Source of the DNA: Cryobacterium sp. SO2
GTDB lineage: Bacteria > Actinomycetota > Actinomycetes > Actinomycetales > Microbacteriaceae
NCBI RefSeq assembly: GCF_026151165.2
Contig: NZ_CP117849.1
Location: 806,001-870,000 of the forward strand
Reading direction: 5' to 3'
DNA length: 64,000 bases
Part shown: positions 16,747-25,369 of the stretch, one piece after another
How the letters are laid out: every line of letters begins with the position of its first letter
Position numbering within the stretch: the first letter of the stretch is position 1
Made by a program: the position numbers and the translations under genes
Notes under the pieces: generated by a model
Databases searched by the model: none
What the model saw: only the letters and a program-made list of their open reading frames with translations
What the model was told of the DNA's origin: nothing

Positions 16747-17504
16747 CGGCGGGCTCCGGAGTCCTGGTCGTCCGGGCGGGAGGCGACCAACGGCTCGGGG
16801 TCGAACCTGTAGCCGACGCCCCACACCGTGTTCAACAGGCGGGGCCGGGTCGGGTCGGCCTCGATCTTCTCCCGCAACCGGCGCACATGCACGGTGACCG
16901 TGGACAGATCGCCGAAGTCCCAGCCCCAGACCGACTTGAGCAGGTCCTCCCGGCTCAGCGCCAGGTGCGGCCGGCCGATCAGGTGTGCGAGCAGGTCGAA
17001 CTCCCTGGCGGTGAGCACAAGCGGCTCGCCGAACATCCGCACCTCGTGTGCCGCGAGGTCCAGCGAGAACGGCCCGGCTTCGACCGCGCCGCTCGGCGCC
17101 GTTTCCGGCACGCTCCGGCGCAAGACCGATTGCACCCGCAGCACGAGTTCCCGCGGGGAGAACGGTTTGGCGAGATAGTCGTCCGCGCCGGCCTCGAGAC
17201 CCTCGATCCGGTCTTCCTCCTCGTCGAGGGCGGTGAGCATGATCACCGGCACAGCCCAGGCAGCCTTGAACCGGCCGCAGACCTCGATCCCGTCCATTCC
17301 GGGCAGCATCCGGTCGAGCACGACCAGGTCCGGCCGGTTCGTTCCGGCACGGCGCAGGCCGTCCAGGCCGTCCGGCGCCTGCTCGACGGTGAAGCCGGCT
17401 GCGCTCAGGTAGCTGCAGACGATTTCGGAGACCGTCGGATCGTCGTCGATCACCAGGATGCGGCGCGGAGTCTCGGGGAGCCCCGTCGTGGGCGTTGGAT
17501 TCAC
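16743..17504 (-). CDS. OmpR/PhoB-family response regulator
   Basis: The 253-residue regulator has a receiver domain with ILVIDDD, phosphoacceptor Asp in VVLDRMLPGMDG (about residue 66) and Lys in AKPFSPRE. A C-terminal winged helix ends with VHVRRLREKIE and VWGVGYRF. It is the first gene of the pair with the kinase. The GTG at 17504 is the most upstream start that keeps only a short N-tail before the receiver; an exact start cannot be proved. It is divergent from the GT2/DUF2064/methyltransferase operon, which is a plausible target. Confidence 0.92.
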   Translation of the reverse strand: MNPTPTTGLPETPRRILVIDDDPTVSEIVCSYLSAAGFTVEQAPDGLDGLRRAGTNRPDLVVLDRMLPGMDGIEVCGRFKAAWAVPVIMLTALDEEEDRIEGLEAGADDYLAKPFSPRELVLRVQSVLRRSVPETAPSGAVEAGPFSLDLAAHEVRMFGEPLVLTAREFDLLAHLIGRPHLALSREDLLKSVWGWDFGDLSTVTVHVRRLREKIEADPTRPRLLNTVWGVGYRFDPEPLVASRPDDQDSGARR

Positions 17505-17602
17505 CCTTGAAGGATAATCGCTCCCCGCCGCATCCCGATCCTTCCGCACTCCGTAACGTTTGGTGGTGCGGCGGCAGGTGACCCCCGACATAGGGTCGAG
17601 AG

Positions 17603-18271
17603 GTGAGTGAATACCGAGTTGACATCGTGTTTCCGTGCCTGAACGAAGCCGGCGCCCTGCCCTGGCTGTTGGGGCGGCTGCCAGAGGGATACCGGGCGAT
17701 CGTCGTCGACAACGGGTCGACAGACGGGTCGGCCGAGATCGCGTCTTCGGCCGGCGCCACGGTGGTCCACGAAACCCGCCGCGGCTTCGGCGCGGCCGCT
17801 CACGCCGGGCTGCTGCACGCCAGCGCAGCCATCGTCGCCTTCTGCGACGCCGACGCGTCGATGGATCCGCAGGACCTGCCGCTGGTGGTGGATCCCGTCG
17901 CCGCCGGGGAGGCCGACCTGGTGCTCGGCCGGCGCCGCCCGACGACCGCCGGATCGTGGCCCCTGCACGCCCGGATAGCAAATACCACTCTTTCTTGGCG
18001 ACTGCGCCGAATAACAGGTGTGAACATCTACGACTTGGGCCCGATGAGGGCCGCCCGGCGAGAAGACCTCCTGTCCCTCGACCTCCAGGACCGGCGCAGC
18101 GGGTATCCGCTCGAGGTCTTCCTCAAGGCGGCCGCGCGAGGCTGGCGCATCCGTGAGGTCGACACCCCGTACGCCCCGCGCGTCGGGCGCAGCAAGGTGA
18201 CCGGCACCGTGCGCGGCACCCTCACGGCCATCGGCGACATGTCCCGACTCCTCAAGGAGGCCGGACGATGA
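17603..18271 (+). CDS. Glycosyltransferase family 2, dolichol-phosphate-mannose-synthase-like
   Basis: The 222-residue soluble GT2 has VDIVFPCLNEAGALP at the N-terminus, VVDNGSTDGSAE, and the metal-binding FCDADASMD near residue 80. There are no membrane helices. The closest known types are polyprenyl-phosphate glycosyltransferases and the TIGR04283-like enzymes. A -10-like TAGGGT ends 6 nt before the GTG and there is no ribosome binding site, so the operon mRNA is probably leaderless. Its last 4 bp overlap the DUF2064 gene. GT2 plus DUF2064 is a recurring pair, known in arsenosugar operons, but no arsenic methyltransferase or ArsS is present here. Confidence 0.88.
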   Translation: MSEYRVDIVFPCLNEAGALPWLLGRLPEGYRAIVVDNGSTDGSAEIASSAGATVVHETRRGFGAAAHAGLLHASAAIVAFCDADASMDPQDLPLVVDPVAAGEADLVLGRRRPTTAGSWPLHARIANTTLSWRLRRITGVNIYDLGPMRAARREDLLSLDLQDRRSGYPLEVFLKAAARGWRIREVDTPYAPRVGRSKVTGTVRGTLTAIGDMSRLLKEAGR

Positions 18272-18909
18272 CCACCCTGATCGTGATCGCAAAGGAATGC
18301 CTGCCCGGCAAGGTGAAGACCCGGCTGCACCCGCCGCTCAGCCTCGCCCAGGCCGCGGAGCTGGCCGCCGCCAGCCTCGACGACACCCTCGAGGCCGTCG
18401 CCGCCCTGCCGGCGACACGCCGGGTGCTCGCCTTCGACGGCGAGATCCCCCCGGCCGCCGCGGCCGGCTACGACATCGTGCCGCAGGTTGCCGGCGGACT
18501 CGACGAACGCCTCGGCGCCATCTTCGACGGCTGCACCGAGCCCGCGGTGCTGATCGGCATGGACACCCCGCAGGTGTCCGCCGCCCTCCTCGCCCCGATC
18601 TTCACCGCCTGGCCGGACGACGTCGACGCCTGGTTCGGGCCTGCCGCCGACGGCGGATTCTGGGCGCTCGCACTCCGGCAGCCGAACGGCGACCTGATCC
18701 GGGGTGTTCCGATGTCCCGCGACGACACCGGCGACCGCCAACTCGACCGGCTCCGTTCCGCCGGACTGCGGGTGCGGATGCTGCCGACCCTCACCGACGT
18801 CGACCACATCGAGGATGCCCATCACGTGGCCGCCCTCGCACCGAACCGCCGGTTCGCGGCGACGCTGGCCGGCTTCGGTGCAGCCCTGCTCAGCGGGGCG
18901 AGCCGATGA
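18268..18909 (+). CDS. DUF2064 (TIGR04282-like) glycosyl/nucleotidyltransferase
   Basis: The 213-residue protein has an N-terminal AKECLPGKVKTRLHPP motif like the nucleotide-binding loop of CofC/MobA-type GT-A enzymes. IGMDTPQV with metal-binding Asp lies near residue 95, and GPAADGGFWALAL near residue 125. TIGR04282 proteins are annotated as arsenosugar-type glycosyltransferases, but biochemical proof is scarce. Together with the GT2 gene (4-bp overlap on its 5' side) and the methyltransferase (4-bp overlap on its 3' side) it forms a tightly coupled three-gene operon. Confidence 0.85.
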   Translation: MTTLIVIAKECLPGKVKTRLHPPLSLAQAAELAAASLDDTLEAVAALPATRRVLAFDGEIPPAAAAGYDIVPQVAGGLDERLGAIFDGCTEPAVLIGMDTPQVSAALLAPIFTAWPDDVDAWFGPAADGGFWALALRQPNGDLIRGVPMSRDDTGDRQLDRLRSAGLRVRMLPTLTDVDHIEDAHHVAALAPNRRFAATLAGFGAALLSGASR

Positions 18910-19598
18910 CGCTGCTCACCGGGCGCTCGGACGTCGAGCAGCCCACCACTTTCGGTTCCGGCGGCACCGAACCCTACGCGGCAGCCCTGCAGCAGGAGTC
19001 CGCGGTGCTGTACCTGCGGAACAATACGGCTCAGCTCACGGCCTCTGCGCCCATGGACGCCGGCCGCTGGAGCGCCGACGCCGACGCCACCGATCTTGAC
19101 GTGCTGACGGATGCCACCGGGCCGGTGCTCGACATCGGCTGCGGCCCCGGCCGGATGATCCGCGCCGCCATGGACCTGGGCATGTCGGCCGCCGGCGTCG
19201 ATGTGTCACCCACGGCGGTGCGCATCGCCACGGCCGCTGGGCTCGCGGTGTTCAACCGCTCGGTGTTCGCCCCCATGCCGCTCGAGGGCGGCTGGGGCAC
19301 GGCTCTCCTGCTCGACGGCAACATCGGCATCGGCGGTGACCCGGCGGCCCTGCTCGCGCGATGCGCGCAGCTCCTCGCCGTTGACGGCGCGCTCATCGTG
19401 GAGGTCAGCCAGGATCCGATTCGGGAGCACGCCTTCGAGGGCACCCTCGAAGACGCTCAGGGCCGTCGCAGCGACGTCTTCCCCTGGGCCGAAATCGGGC
19501 TCGTGCCGCTTCGTGCGCGCGCCGAGGAGGCCGGCCTCGCGGTGGCTCAGGACTGGGTCAGGGACGGACGCTGGTTCGCCCGCCTGGTGCGCAGGTAG
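18906..19598 (+). CDS. Class I SAM-dependent methyltransferase
   Basis: The 230-residue protein has the SAM motif VLDIGCGPGRMIRAAMD near residue 75 and GVDVSPTAV at the end of the second strand. The rest fits a Rossmann methyltransferase with an LLLDGNIGIGGD motif IV. The acceptor is unknown; the operon suggests a sugar or a glycolipid made by the two preceding enzymes. The start overlaps the DUF2064 stop (ATGA). Its last 52 bp overlap the end of the convergent membrane protein gene. Confidence 0.88.
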   Translation: MTLLTGRSDVEQPTTFGSGGTEPYAAALQQESAVLYLRNNTAQLTASAPMDAGRWSADADATDLDVLTDATGPVLDIGCGPGRMIRAAMDLGMSAAGVDVSPTAVRIATAAGLAVFNRSVFAPMPLEGGWGTALLLDGNIGIGGDPAALLARCAQLLAVDGALIVEVSQDPIREHAFEGTLEDAQGRRSDVFPWAEIGLVPLRARAEEAGLAVAQDWVRDGRWFARLVRR

Positions 19599-20032
19599 AG
19601 CCAGACGGAGAGGGCGCCGCCCGCCAGCGCGAGGGTGAGCCAGAACAGGCCCAGGTTCACCGCGTAGTCCAGCGGGAGGATGGTGGGGTTCTTGGGCCCC
19701 AGGTCCTGCGCCACGATCGCCGGCACCACGATCAGCGTCATCAGCGAACCCAGCACGATGACGGCCTGCGCCGTCACGATGATGCTGCCGGCCAGCCGGT
19801 GCCCAGCGCGTCGGGTGAGCACCCCGAGCCCGAACACAAGGGGGGAGATCACGGCGTCGTGCAGCACGATGGCCGCGCCGATCCACAGCGCCACCCCGGG
19901 CAGGCGCCGCAGTGAGACGGTGTCGACCAGGACGTAGGCGCCCCAGGCGAGCCCGAGCACACCGAGCGCGAGGAGTGCGATCCGCGCCGCGCGCATCCGG
20001 CGCGTCGGTACGAGGGGTGCTGGTGTCGTCAT
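19547..20032 (-). CDS. Four-helix membrane protein, partner of the molybdopterin enzyme
   Basis: The 161-residue product has four hydrophobic segments (about residues 15-35, 45-65, 80-105 and 120-145) and short basic loops. One His in the second helix (VLHDAVISP) is the only obvious polar intramembrane residue. It is not a recognised family. Its start touches the stop of the molybdopterin oxidoreductase (TGATG, 1-bp overlap), so the two are co-translated, and it may be a small subunit or assembly factor for that enzyme. The 3' end overlaps the methyltransferase gene. Confidence 0.75.
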   Translation of the reverse strand: MTTPAPLVPTRRMRAARIALLALGVLGLAWGAYVLVDTVSLRRLPGVALWIGAAIVLHDAVISPLVFGLGVLTRRAGHRLAGSIIVTAQAVIVLGSLMTLIVVPAIVAQDLGPKNPTILPLDYAVNLGLFWLTLALAGGALSVWLYLRTRRANQRPSLTQS

Positions 20033-21279
20033 CACGCGTCGATCGCCTCGATCCGGCTGAGCCATTTGGTCTGCAGAACGCCGGGCCTTCCCGGCGCGAT
20101 CATGCGCGCCGGGTAGCCGTGTTCGAGGTCGAGGGTCTCGCCGTTCAGTTCGAGGGCGACGAGGGTGAGCTCGTCCCGCACGTACTCGTGGCCCATTTCG
20201 GTCTGTTTGAAGCCGCCGCGCTGCTCGAGGCTGATCAGCCTGAAGTCGGTGTCGGGGGAGCCGCCGACCTCGTCGATGAGGTCGCGGAGGCGCACCCCCC
20301 GCCAGGATGCCATCTGGCTCCAGCCCTCGACGCAGGAGATGGGCAGGTCCACGTCGGTCTGCGGTAGGGCAAGCAGCTCGGTGCGGGTGAAGGAGCGTTC
20401 GGTTCCGCCTGAAGCGACAGTGAGCACCCAGTCGGACGCCAGGGCAGTCGTCGCCACCTTCGCCTGGGCGGAGGTGCGGTTCACGGGAACGCCCTGCTGG
20501 CCGACTCCCTTCTTGCGCGGTCCGAAGACGTTGATCGCGTCGAGGGGCGCAAAGGTCTGGCCTGCGGTGAGTCCCACGACCGCCGCAACCGCCAGTGCCA
20601 CCGTGGTGAGAAAGCCGCGCCGGCTGGTGCGCGCCGGAAGGTTGGGCGTCGCATCGATGTAGGACAGCAGCCGCCCGGTCAGGCCTCGTGTTCGTGGCAG
20701 CCCCTCCGTGGGGACCTCGGCGGTGACGGTGTCCACCGGGTGCCGTTCCTCCGGGCCCGGCGTGGGGGCGGAGCGCCAGTGCGCCGCGATCAGCGGCAGC
20801 TTCACACCGATATGCACCAGCAGTGAGCCGATGATCACGAAGGAGAGCGCGAAATGCACCTGCTTGAACGGGAACGGGAACGGATACCACTGGTAGGTGT
20901 TCAGCAGGCCGATGGTGATTTCCACCAGGGAGGCGCCCACGAAGAGCGCGATCGACGCGCGTTCGAAAAAGTTCACGAACGAGGTGACCGGCGGGTACTG
21001 GAAGAGCTGCGGGAAGACCACGTAGAGCTTCGCCAGCAAGAGCGGGAAGCAGGCGATCCCGGTGACGATGTGCGTGCCCTGGGTGAGTTGGTACAGCCCG
21101 GCCGGCCGGGTGGGGAAGGTCATCCACGGCAGTGGTTGCTGCAGGAAATGGCTGTACAGTCCGGTGCCGAAGCAGAGCAGGAATGCCAGGCCGAGCAGCC
21201 GACCGATTACGGTCGCCATCCGGGGATTTCGCACCGGAGAGGCGAGCTGGGCCCTGGCCTCGTACATCAATCGGCGCAT
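20032..21279 (-). CDS. Cytochrome-b561-like/molybdopterin oxidoreductase fusion
   Basis: The product has about 415 residues. Residues 15-185 hold four membrane helices with His residues in the second and fourth (THIVTG, QVHFALS, LVHIGVK), the pattern of a di-haem b561-like domain. A TSRRGFL twin-Arg-like motif then precedes a fifth hydrophobic segment. The last 170 residues are a sulfite-oxidase-type molybdopterin domain with the molybdenum-ligating Cys in PISCVEGWS and the GYPARMIAPG segment. The layout places the molybdenum site outside the membrane, comparable to MsrPQ (YedYZ) but in one chain. I chose the ATG at 21279 for its GGTGG; longer starts exist. The substrate is unknown. Confidence 0.85.
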   Translation of the reverse strand: MRRLMYEARAQLASPVRNPRMATVIGRLLGLAFLLCFGTGLYSHFLQQPLPWMTFPTRPAGLYQLTQGTHIVTGIACFPLLLAKLYVVFPQLFQYPPVTSFVNFFERASIALFVGASLVEITIGLLNTYQWYPFPFPFKQVHFALSFVIIGSLLVHIGVKLPLIAAHWRSAPTPGPEERHPVDTVTAEVPTEGLPRTRGLTGRLLSYIDATPNLPARTSRRGFLTTVALAVAAVVGLTAGQTFAPLDAINVFGPRKKGVGQQGVPVNRTSAQAKVATTALASDWVLTVASGGTERSFTRTELLALPQTDVDLPISCVEGWSQMASWRGVRLRDLIDEVGGSPDTDFRLISLEQRGGFKQTEMGHEYVRDELTLVALELNGETLDLEHGYPARMIAPGRPGVLQTKWLSRIEAIDA

Positions 21280-21389
21280 AGTCCATTCCACCATCTCATG
21301 GAGCACTGCAGGTGTATGCAATCCTTACAGTTCGATGACGGGCCGCCGGTCGGTCGGGACGTGTTCGCTCGCTCGGGGAGGATGGCAGG

Positions 21390-22799
21390 GTGCGTATAGC
21401 CATCGTCTCGGCCCTTCTTGTCATCAGCGCCGCTGTCACTGCGGGCCTGGTGGTGGCCTTCGACCTGTTCCGTCCGCACCGGGACACCGTGCCGCTGCTC
21501 GTGGGCACCCTCGTGCTCTGGCTGCTGTTCGCCGCGGCCGTGCTGGCATTACGGAAGGTCAGGGGCAAGGCCGTCGTGGTGCTGGTGCTGGCCGGATCCG
21601 TCGTGCTCGGCGGGGCCGCGATGGCCGGCCCGCCGAATACGAGCACCGACTCCGCCCGGTACGCCTGGGATGGCATCGTGCAGAATGCCGGGATCTCGCC
21701 GTACGCCTACACGCCCGCTGACGACCGGCTCGACGGCCTGCGGCCGGACTGGCTGTTCCCGGCCCCGGTGGCCGTCGACGCGGACGGCGGCGTCAAGTGC
21801 GTGGGGGAGCGCATCGAGACCGTGGACCGGGGCGAGACCCTGCCGCTCTGCTCGGCGCTGAACCGCACCAGAGTGCCCACGATCTACCCGCCGGCCGCCG
21901 AAATCTACTTCGCCGCCGTCCGCGCCGTCGTCGGCGCCGAGGCCGGCTATTGGCCGTTGCAACTGACGGGGTTGCTGCTCAGCGTCGGCATCACTGGGAT
22001 GCTCCTGGTGGGCATGCGGCGCCGTGGCATCGACCAGCGCTACGCGGCGCTCTGGGCGTGGTGTCCGCTGGTCGCCACTGAGGGCATCACCAACTCCCAC
22101 GTCGACCTGCTCGGTGTGGCCTTCGTGCTGGCGGCTGTCTTCTGGGTCAGCAGCGCACGGTACGTCCGCGGCGGGATCCTCCTGGGGATGGCCATCGGCG
22201 TCAAGCTCATCCCGGCCATAGCCGCGCCGGCAATGCTCAGGAGGCAGGGCTGGAAGGTTGTCGTGGCGGCGGCCCTGACCTTCCTGCTGCTCTACGTGCC
22301 GTATGTGCTGGCCACCGGCATCGGAGTACTCGGCTACCTGCCCGGCTACCTCACCGAGGAAGGATACGAGGACGGGTCCAGGTTCGCCCTCGTGTCGCTG
22401 ATCGCGCCCGGCAGCTCAGCCATCGTCGTGGCGGCGATCCTGCTGGCCGGACTGGCCGCGTTCACGATCTGGAAGACCGACCCTGATCGCCCCTGGCTCG
22501 GCCAACTTGTGATGATCGGCGGCACCCTCCTGGTACTCAGCCCGCGGTACCCCTGGTACGCGTTGCTCCTGCTTCCCTTCATCGCGCTCAGCGGCCGCTG
22601 GGAGTGGCTGGCGATCCCGCTCGCCCTCACCGTGCGACTGTTGGTTCCCTCGCTCACGGTCACCAGGGTGTCGCTCGCGGTCGCGCTGCTGATCATCGTT
22701 GTCGTGTCGGTGCGGCGCGCGGGCCCCGGCGCCTGGGGCCGGTGGCGTGCTGCCCTGCCCGGTGTGAAGACCGGGCCGCAGGGCGATCAGCGTTCGTAG
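21390..22799 (+). CDS. Glycosyltransferase family 87-like membrane protein
   Basis: The 469-residue polytopic protein has about eleven membrane segments. A long first extracytoplasmic loop holds ARYAWDGIVQNAGISPY, and a TIYPPAAEIYF motif near residue 165 is typical of DUF2029/GT87 polyprenol-phosphate-mannose-dependent transferases. The acidic residues WD and DS in that loop are candidates for catalysis. The GTG at 21390 is preceded by GGGGAGG. The enzyme would add a sugar from a lipid-phosphate donor, such as that made by a DPM-like GT2, to an envelope acceptor. Its end overlaps the convergent GT39-type gene by 13 bp. Confidence 0.82.
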   Translation: MRIAIVSALLVISAAVTAGLVVAFDLFRPHRDTVPLLVGTLVLWLLFAAAVLALRKVRGKAVVVLVLAGSVVLGGAAMAGPPNTSTDSARYAWDGIVQNAGISPYAYTPADDRLDGLRPDWLFPAPVAVDADGGVKCVGERIETVDRGETLPLCSALNRTRVPTIYPPAAEIYFAAVRAVVGAEAGYWPLQLTGLLLSVGITGMLLVGMRRRGIDQRYAALWAWCPLVATEGITNSHVDLLGVAFVLAAVFWVSSARYVRGGILLGMAIGVKLIPAIAAPAMLRRQGWKVVVAAALTFLLLYVPYVLATGIGVLGYLPGYLTEEGYEDGSRFALVSLIAPGSSAIVVAAILLAGLAAFTIWKTDPDRPWLGQLVMIGGTLLVLSPRYPWYALLLLPFIALSGRWEWLAIPLALTVRLLVPSLTVTRVSLAVALLIIVVVSVRRAGPGAWGRWRAALPGVKTGPQGDQRS

Positions 22800-24364
22800 C
22801 GCAGCACGTTGACCCCGGTGAGTCCCCATTCTTCGTCGAGGGAGTAACCGAGGGCGGCGAGTTTCTCGGTCACACTCGGCCGCCAGTCCTGCTTGTCGCT
22901 CGTGACCAGCCAGACCGCATCGACGCCGTCGAGCCGGTCGGTCACCGCGTCCAGGGGGTACCGGGTCTCCCACAGCTCGCCGGTCTGGGCCGCGGGGGTC
23001 TTCAACTTCACATCGATCAGCCCGGTGAAGGCATCCGGGTACGAGTACGCGATCACCCGGGTCGTCGCGGCGGGATGCTGGCGCACCGGCCCATAGATGA
23101 CGGCGCCGGTCTCGCCCGGATGGGCGGCGCGCTCCCGGCTGATCAGGTCGGCGACCTCGCTCCACGACGAATTCTGCTTGGCTTCCGGCTGGCGCTGCGC
23201 GACGAACTGCGGGGCAGCCAGGGCGACGAGCACGACGAGCGCCGTGATGATGAGCCAGCGACGCCGCAGCGCGGCGAGCCCCACTCCGATCAGGATGGCC
23301 ACGGCCGGCGCACAGAACGTGAGGTAGCGCGGCGAGTACAGCGGCGACAGCAGTGCGGACACCAGGATCACGCCGAGCGTCGGCACCGCCAGCCAGGGCA
23401 GGGCGACGGCCAACAGCGATGGATTCCGGGCGCCGGCGCTCGGCGCGGGGGAGCCGGTGGCCCGCGACCGGCCACGGATGAGGGCGACGACGCCGATCAC
23501 CAGCAGCGCCCAGGCCACGACCGCGAAGGCCGGGTTCAGGTAGAACCACTGGGTGACGAAGACACCGTTCCAGCTGCCCCAGCTGATCGGGGCGATCCAG
23601 CTCACCTGGCCGGACTGCCGCACCACGGCCAGTGCGAACGGCAGTAACAGAAGTGCGGCGGCGACGGAGGCCAGCGCCCAGCCGGCCAACGACGCTCGAG
23701 CCGCCGGGTCCCGGCGTCGCGCGGCCCACACGGTCCAGAGCGCGGTGAGGCCGTGCGCGGCCACCAGGAAGGCGAGGTAGATGAACGTGGCGGTGGCAGC
23801 CACCGCGGCCAGACCGTACAGCGCCCACCAGAGCAGCCGGATGTGTCGGGGAGCGGGGCCGCGCCGCCAGGCCGCCAGGAAGACGAGGGTCAGGGCGATC
23901 GCGAGGGCGGCGGTCAGCGCGTACGACCGGCCCTCCGTTCCCATCCAGGTCACCCTGGGCAGCAGGCAGAACACGATACCACTGAGAACGGCGGTGCGGC
24001 GGCTGGCCCGGGATGACACGAGTAGCACCGTGAGCGCGGCGCTGACACCGACGAACACGGCGCTGGGAAGCCGCAGGGCGAATGAAGAGTAGCCCACGAG
24101 GTCGAGCCAGAGGTGCATCCCGACGTAGTACAGGCCGTGGACCGCATCGACGCTCTGCAGCATCCGGCCCAGTTCGGGCCAGCTCCGCATGGTGGCGGAG
24201 ATTGTGGCCGCCTCATCGAACCAGATGGACGGCTGCCAGGCCAAGGCGAGGCTGAGGATGGCGCCGAACGCTCCGACGACGGCCGCTGCCCGCCACTCGC
24301 TCGCAACGGGTATGCGACCGGAGCGCGTGACGGAGCGCCGCGGGCTCGAGATGGTGGCGATCAT
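22787..24364 (-). CDS. Glycosyltransferase family 39-like membrane protein
   Basis: The 525-residue polytopic protein has about ten to twelve membrane helices. The first extracytoplasmic loop carries WFDEAATISATMRSWPEL: the DE pair there is the hallmark of PMT/ArnT-type GT-C enzymes. A HGLYYVGMHLWLDL segment follows. The C-terminal 120 residues form a soluble extracytoplasmic domain. It would use a lipid-linked sugar donor; the acceptor, whether protein or lipid, cannot be told. The ATG at 24364 has no strong ribosome binding site, and the start could be slightly downstream. It is convergent with the GT87-like gene. Confidence 0.82.
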   Translation of the reverse strand: MIATISSPRRSVTRSGRIPVASEWRAAAVVGAFGAILSLALAWQPSIWFDEAATISATMRSWPELGRMLQSVDAVHGLYYVGMHLWLDLVGYSSFALRLPSAVFVGVSAALTVLLVSSRASRRTAVLSGIVFCLLPRVTWMGTEGRSYALTAALAIALTLVFLAAWRRGPAPRHIRLLWWALYGLAAVAATATFIYLAFLVAAHGLTALWTVWAARRRDPAARASLAGWALASVAAALLLLPFALAVVRQSGQVSWIAPISWGSWNGVFVTQWFYLNPAFAVVAWALLVIGVVALIRGRSRATGSPAPSAGARNPSLLAVALPWLAVPTLGVILVSALLSPLYSPRYLTFCAPAVAILIGVGLAALRRRWLIITALVVLVALAAPQFVAQRQPEAKQNSSWSEVADLISRERAAHPGETGAVIYGPVRQHPAATTRVIAYSYPDAFTGLIDVKLKTPAAQTGELWETRYPLDAVTDRLDGVDAVWLVTSDKQDWRPSVTEKLAALGYSLDEEWGLTGVNVLRYER

Positions 24365-24481
24365 GCGCTGGCTTTCGGTTTGTTCCTGGTGGGGGTCGAT
24401 TCGTGGCGGGCGCCCTGTCGAGGTTAGGGGACGTTACCGGGGAATCTACCCGGAGCCGCTCCGTCACCGCCGGGTGCGCGA

Positions 24482-24513
24482 AAAAACGGCCGAGCGGGTG
24501 CTCGGCCGTTTTT
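24482..24513 (-). terminator. Strong bidirectional terminator after the lipoprotein gene
   Basis: Arms AAAAACGGCCGAGC and GCTCGGCCGTTTTT pair perfectly over 14 bp around a 4-nt loop. Read on the minus strand it ends in a six-T run and sits 17 bp beyond the lipoprotein stop codon. Confidence 0.9.
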
Positions 24514-24529
24514 CGGGTGGTGCTGGGTG

Positions 24530-25213
24530 TTACTTGGTGGCGACGGTGATGGTGGCGATGCCGACGAGGAGCTGGTCGGCGACGGCGTCGGTGTTGAAGG
24601 TGCTGTTGAGCAGGCCGGCGGCTTCGGCGGAGATGTGCACGGTGGTGCCGGTGAGGATGGCGTTGTCGCCGTCCATCTGGAGGGGCTTGAGGGTTCCGCC
24701 GTAGAGGTTGAAGAGGAGGACCTGGGTGGCGGCGGATTCGCCGTTGACGGTGACGTCGCCGAAGAGTTCGGAGGTGCCGGGGTCGATGGTGAAGTTGGTC
24801 AGTTCGACGACGGTGTCTCCGGCGGTGAGGGAGAAGCCGCTGCCTTCGTGTTCGATGTTGCCCTGGACGTAGGGGCGGTAGTCCTCGGCGGGGTCGTAGT
24901 AGTCGACGTTGCCGCCGGTGATGGGGAAGTGGAGGCTGCCTTCTTCGAGGGTGGCGGTGCCGACGGTGCCGGGGGTGAGTCCGAGGCTGGTGAGGGCGGC
25001 GGCGAAGTCGGCGTCCAGGAGGACGGCGGTGTCGACACCGGTGAGGCTGGGGATGGAGGCGACGGGGGTGGGGGTGGCTTCGGCGGAGCTGCTGCTGGAG
25101 CTGCTGGACGAGGAGGACGTCGACGTCGAGGCCTCGGTGGAGCAGGCGGCGAGGCCGGCGACGAGCAGGCCGGCGGTGGTGAGTCCGAGTGCGGTCTTGG
25201 TGAAGCTGCGCAT
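24530..25213 (-). CDS. Secreted lipoprotein with poly-Ser linker, unknown function
   Basis: The 227-residue protein starts with a lipoprotein signal (MRSFTKTALGL, lipobox LAAC with Cys near residue 24). A linker with eleven Ser in a row and an ATPTP stretch follows. The remaining 165 residues are beta-rich with FPITGG, GNIEHEGSG and ELTNFTIDPG motifs. I recall similar domains in surface proteins but know no function. Codons are almost all C-ending, a bias stronger than in the neighbours, which suggests high expression. The ATG at 25213 has AAAGGAA upstream. It stands alone between its own terminator and a 240-bp upstream region, so it is monocistronic. Confidence 0.75.
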   Translation of the reverse strand: MRSFTKTALGLTTAGLLVAGLAACSTEASTSTSSSSSSSSSSSAEATPTPVASIPSLTGVDTAVLLDADFAAALTSLGLTPGTVGTATLEEGSLHFPITGGNVDYYDPAEDYRPYVQGNIEHEGSGFSLTAGDTVVELTNFTIDPGTSELFGDVTVNGESAATQVLLFNLYGGTLKPLQMDGDNAILTGTTVHISAEAAGLLNSTFNTDAVADQLLVGIATITVATK

Positions 25214-25369
25214 GATGTGTTCCTTTGCTGTGGGGATGGTCTGCGGGGTGTTGCTGGTGTTGCTTGGTATGCAGGTGGTTCGGCCCCATGCCAGAAAAGG
25301 TTTGGTCAATCTCAAAAGTCGTCGCTCGAGCCCTCACCCAGACGTGTGTGTGCGTCGTGCCCCGTCCGC

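Noticed and set aside
17603..19598. Arsenosugar biosynthesis operon
   Set aside because: GT2 and DUF2064 fit, but ArsM motifs and the radical-SAM ArsS are missing; the methyltransferase lacks the Cys set of ArsM.
22416..23828. Minus-strand frame of 470 codons overlapping the GT39-type gene
   Set aside because: Same strand, other frame than the GT39-type protein; Arg/Gly/Ala-rich without membrane segments.
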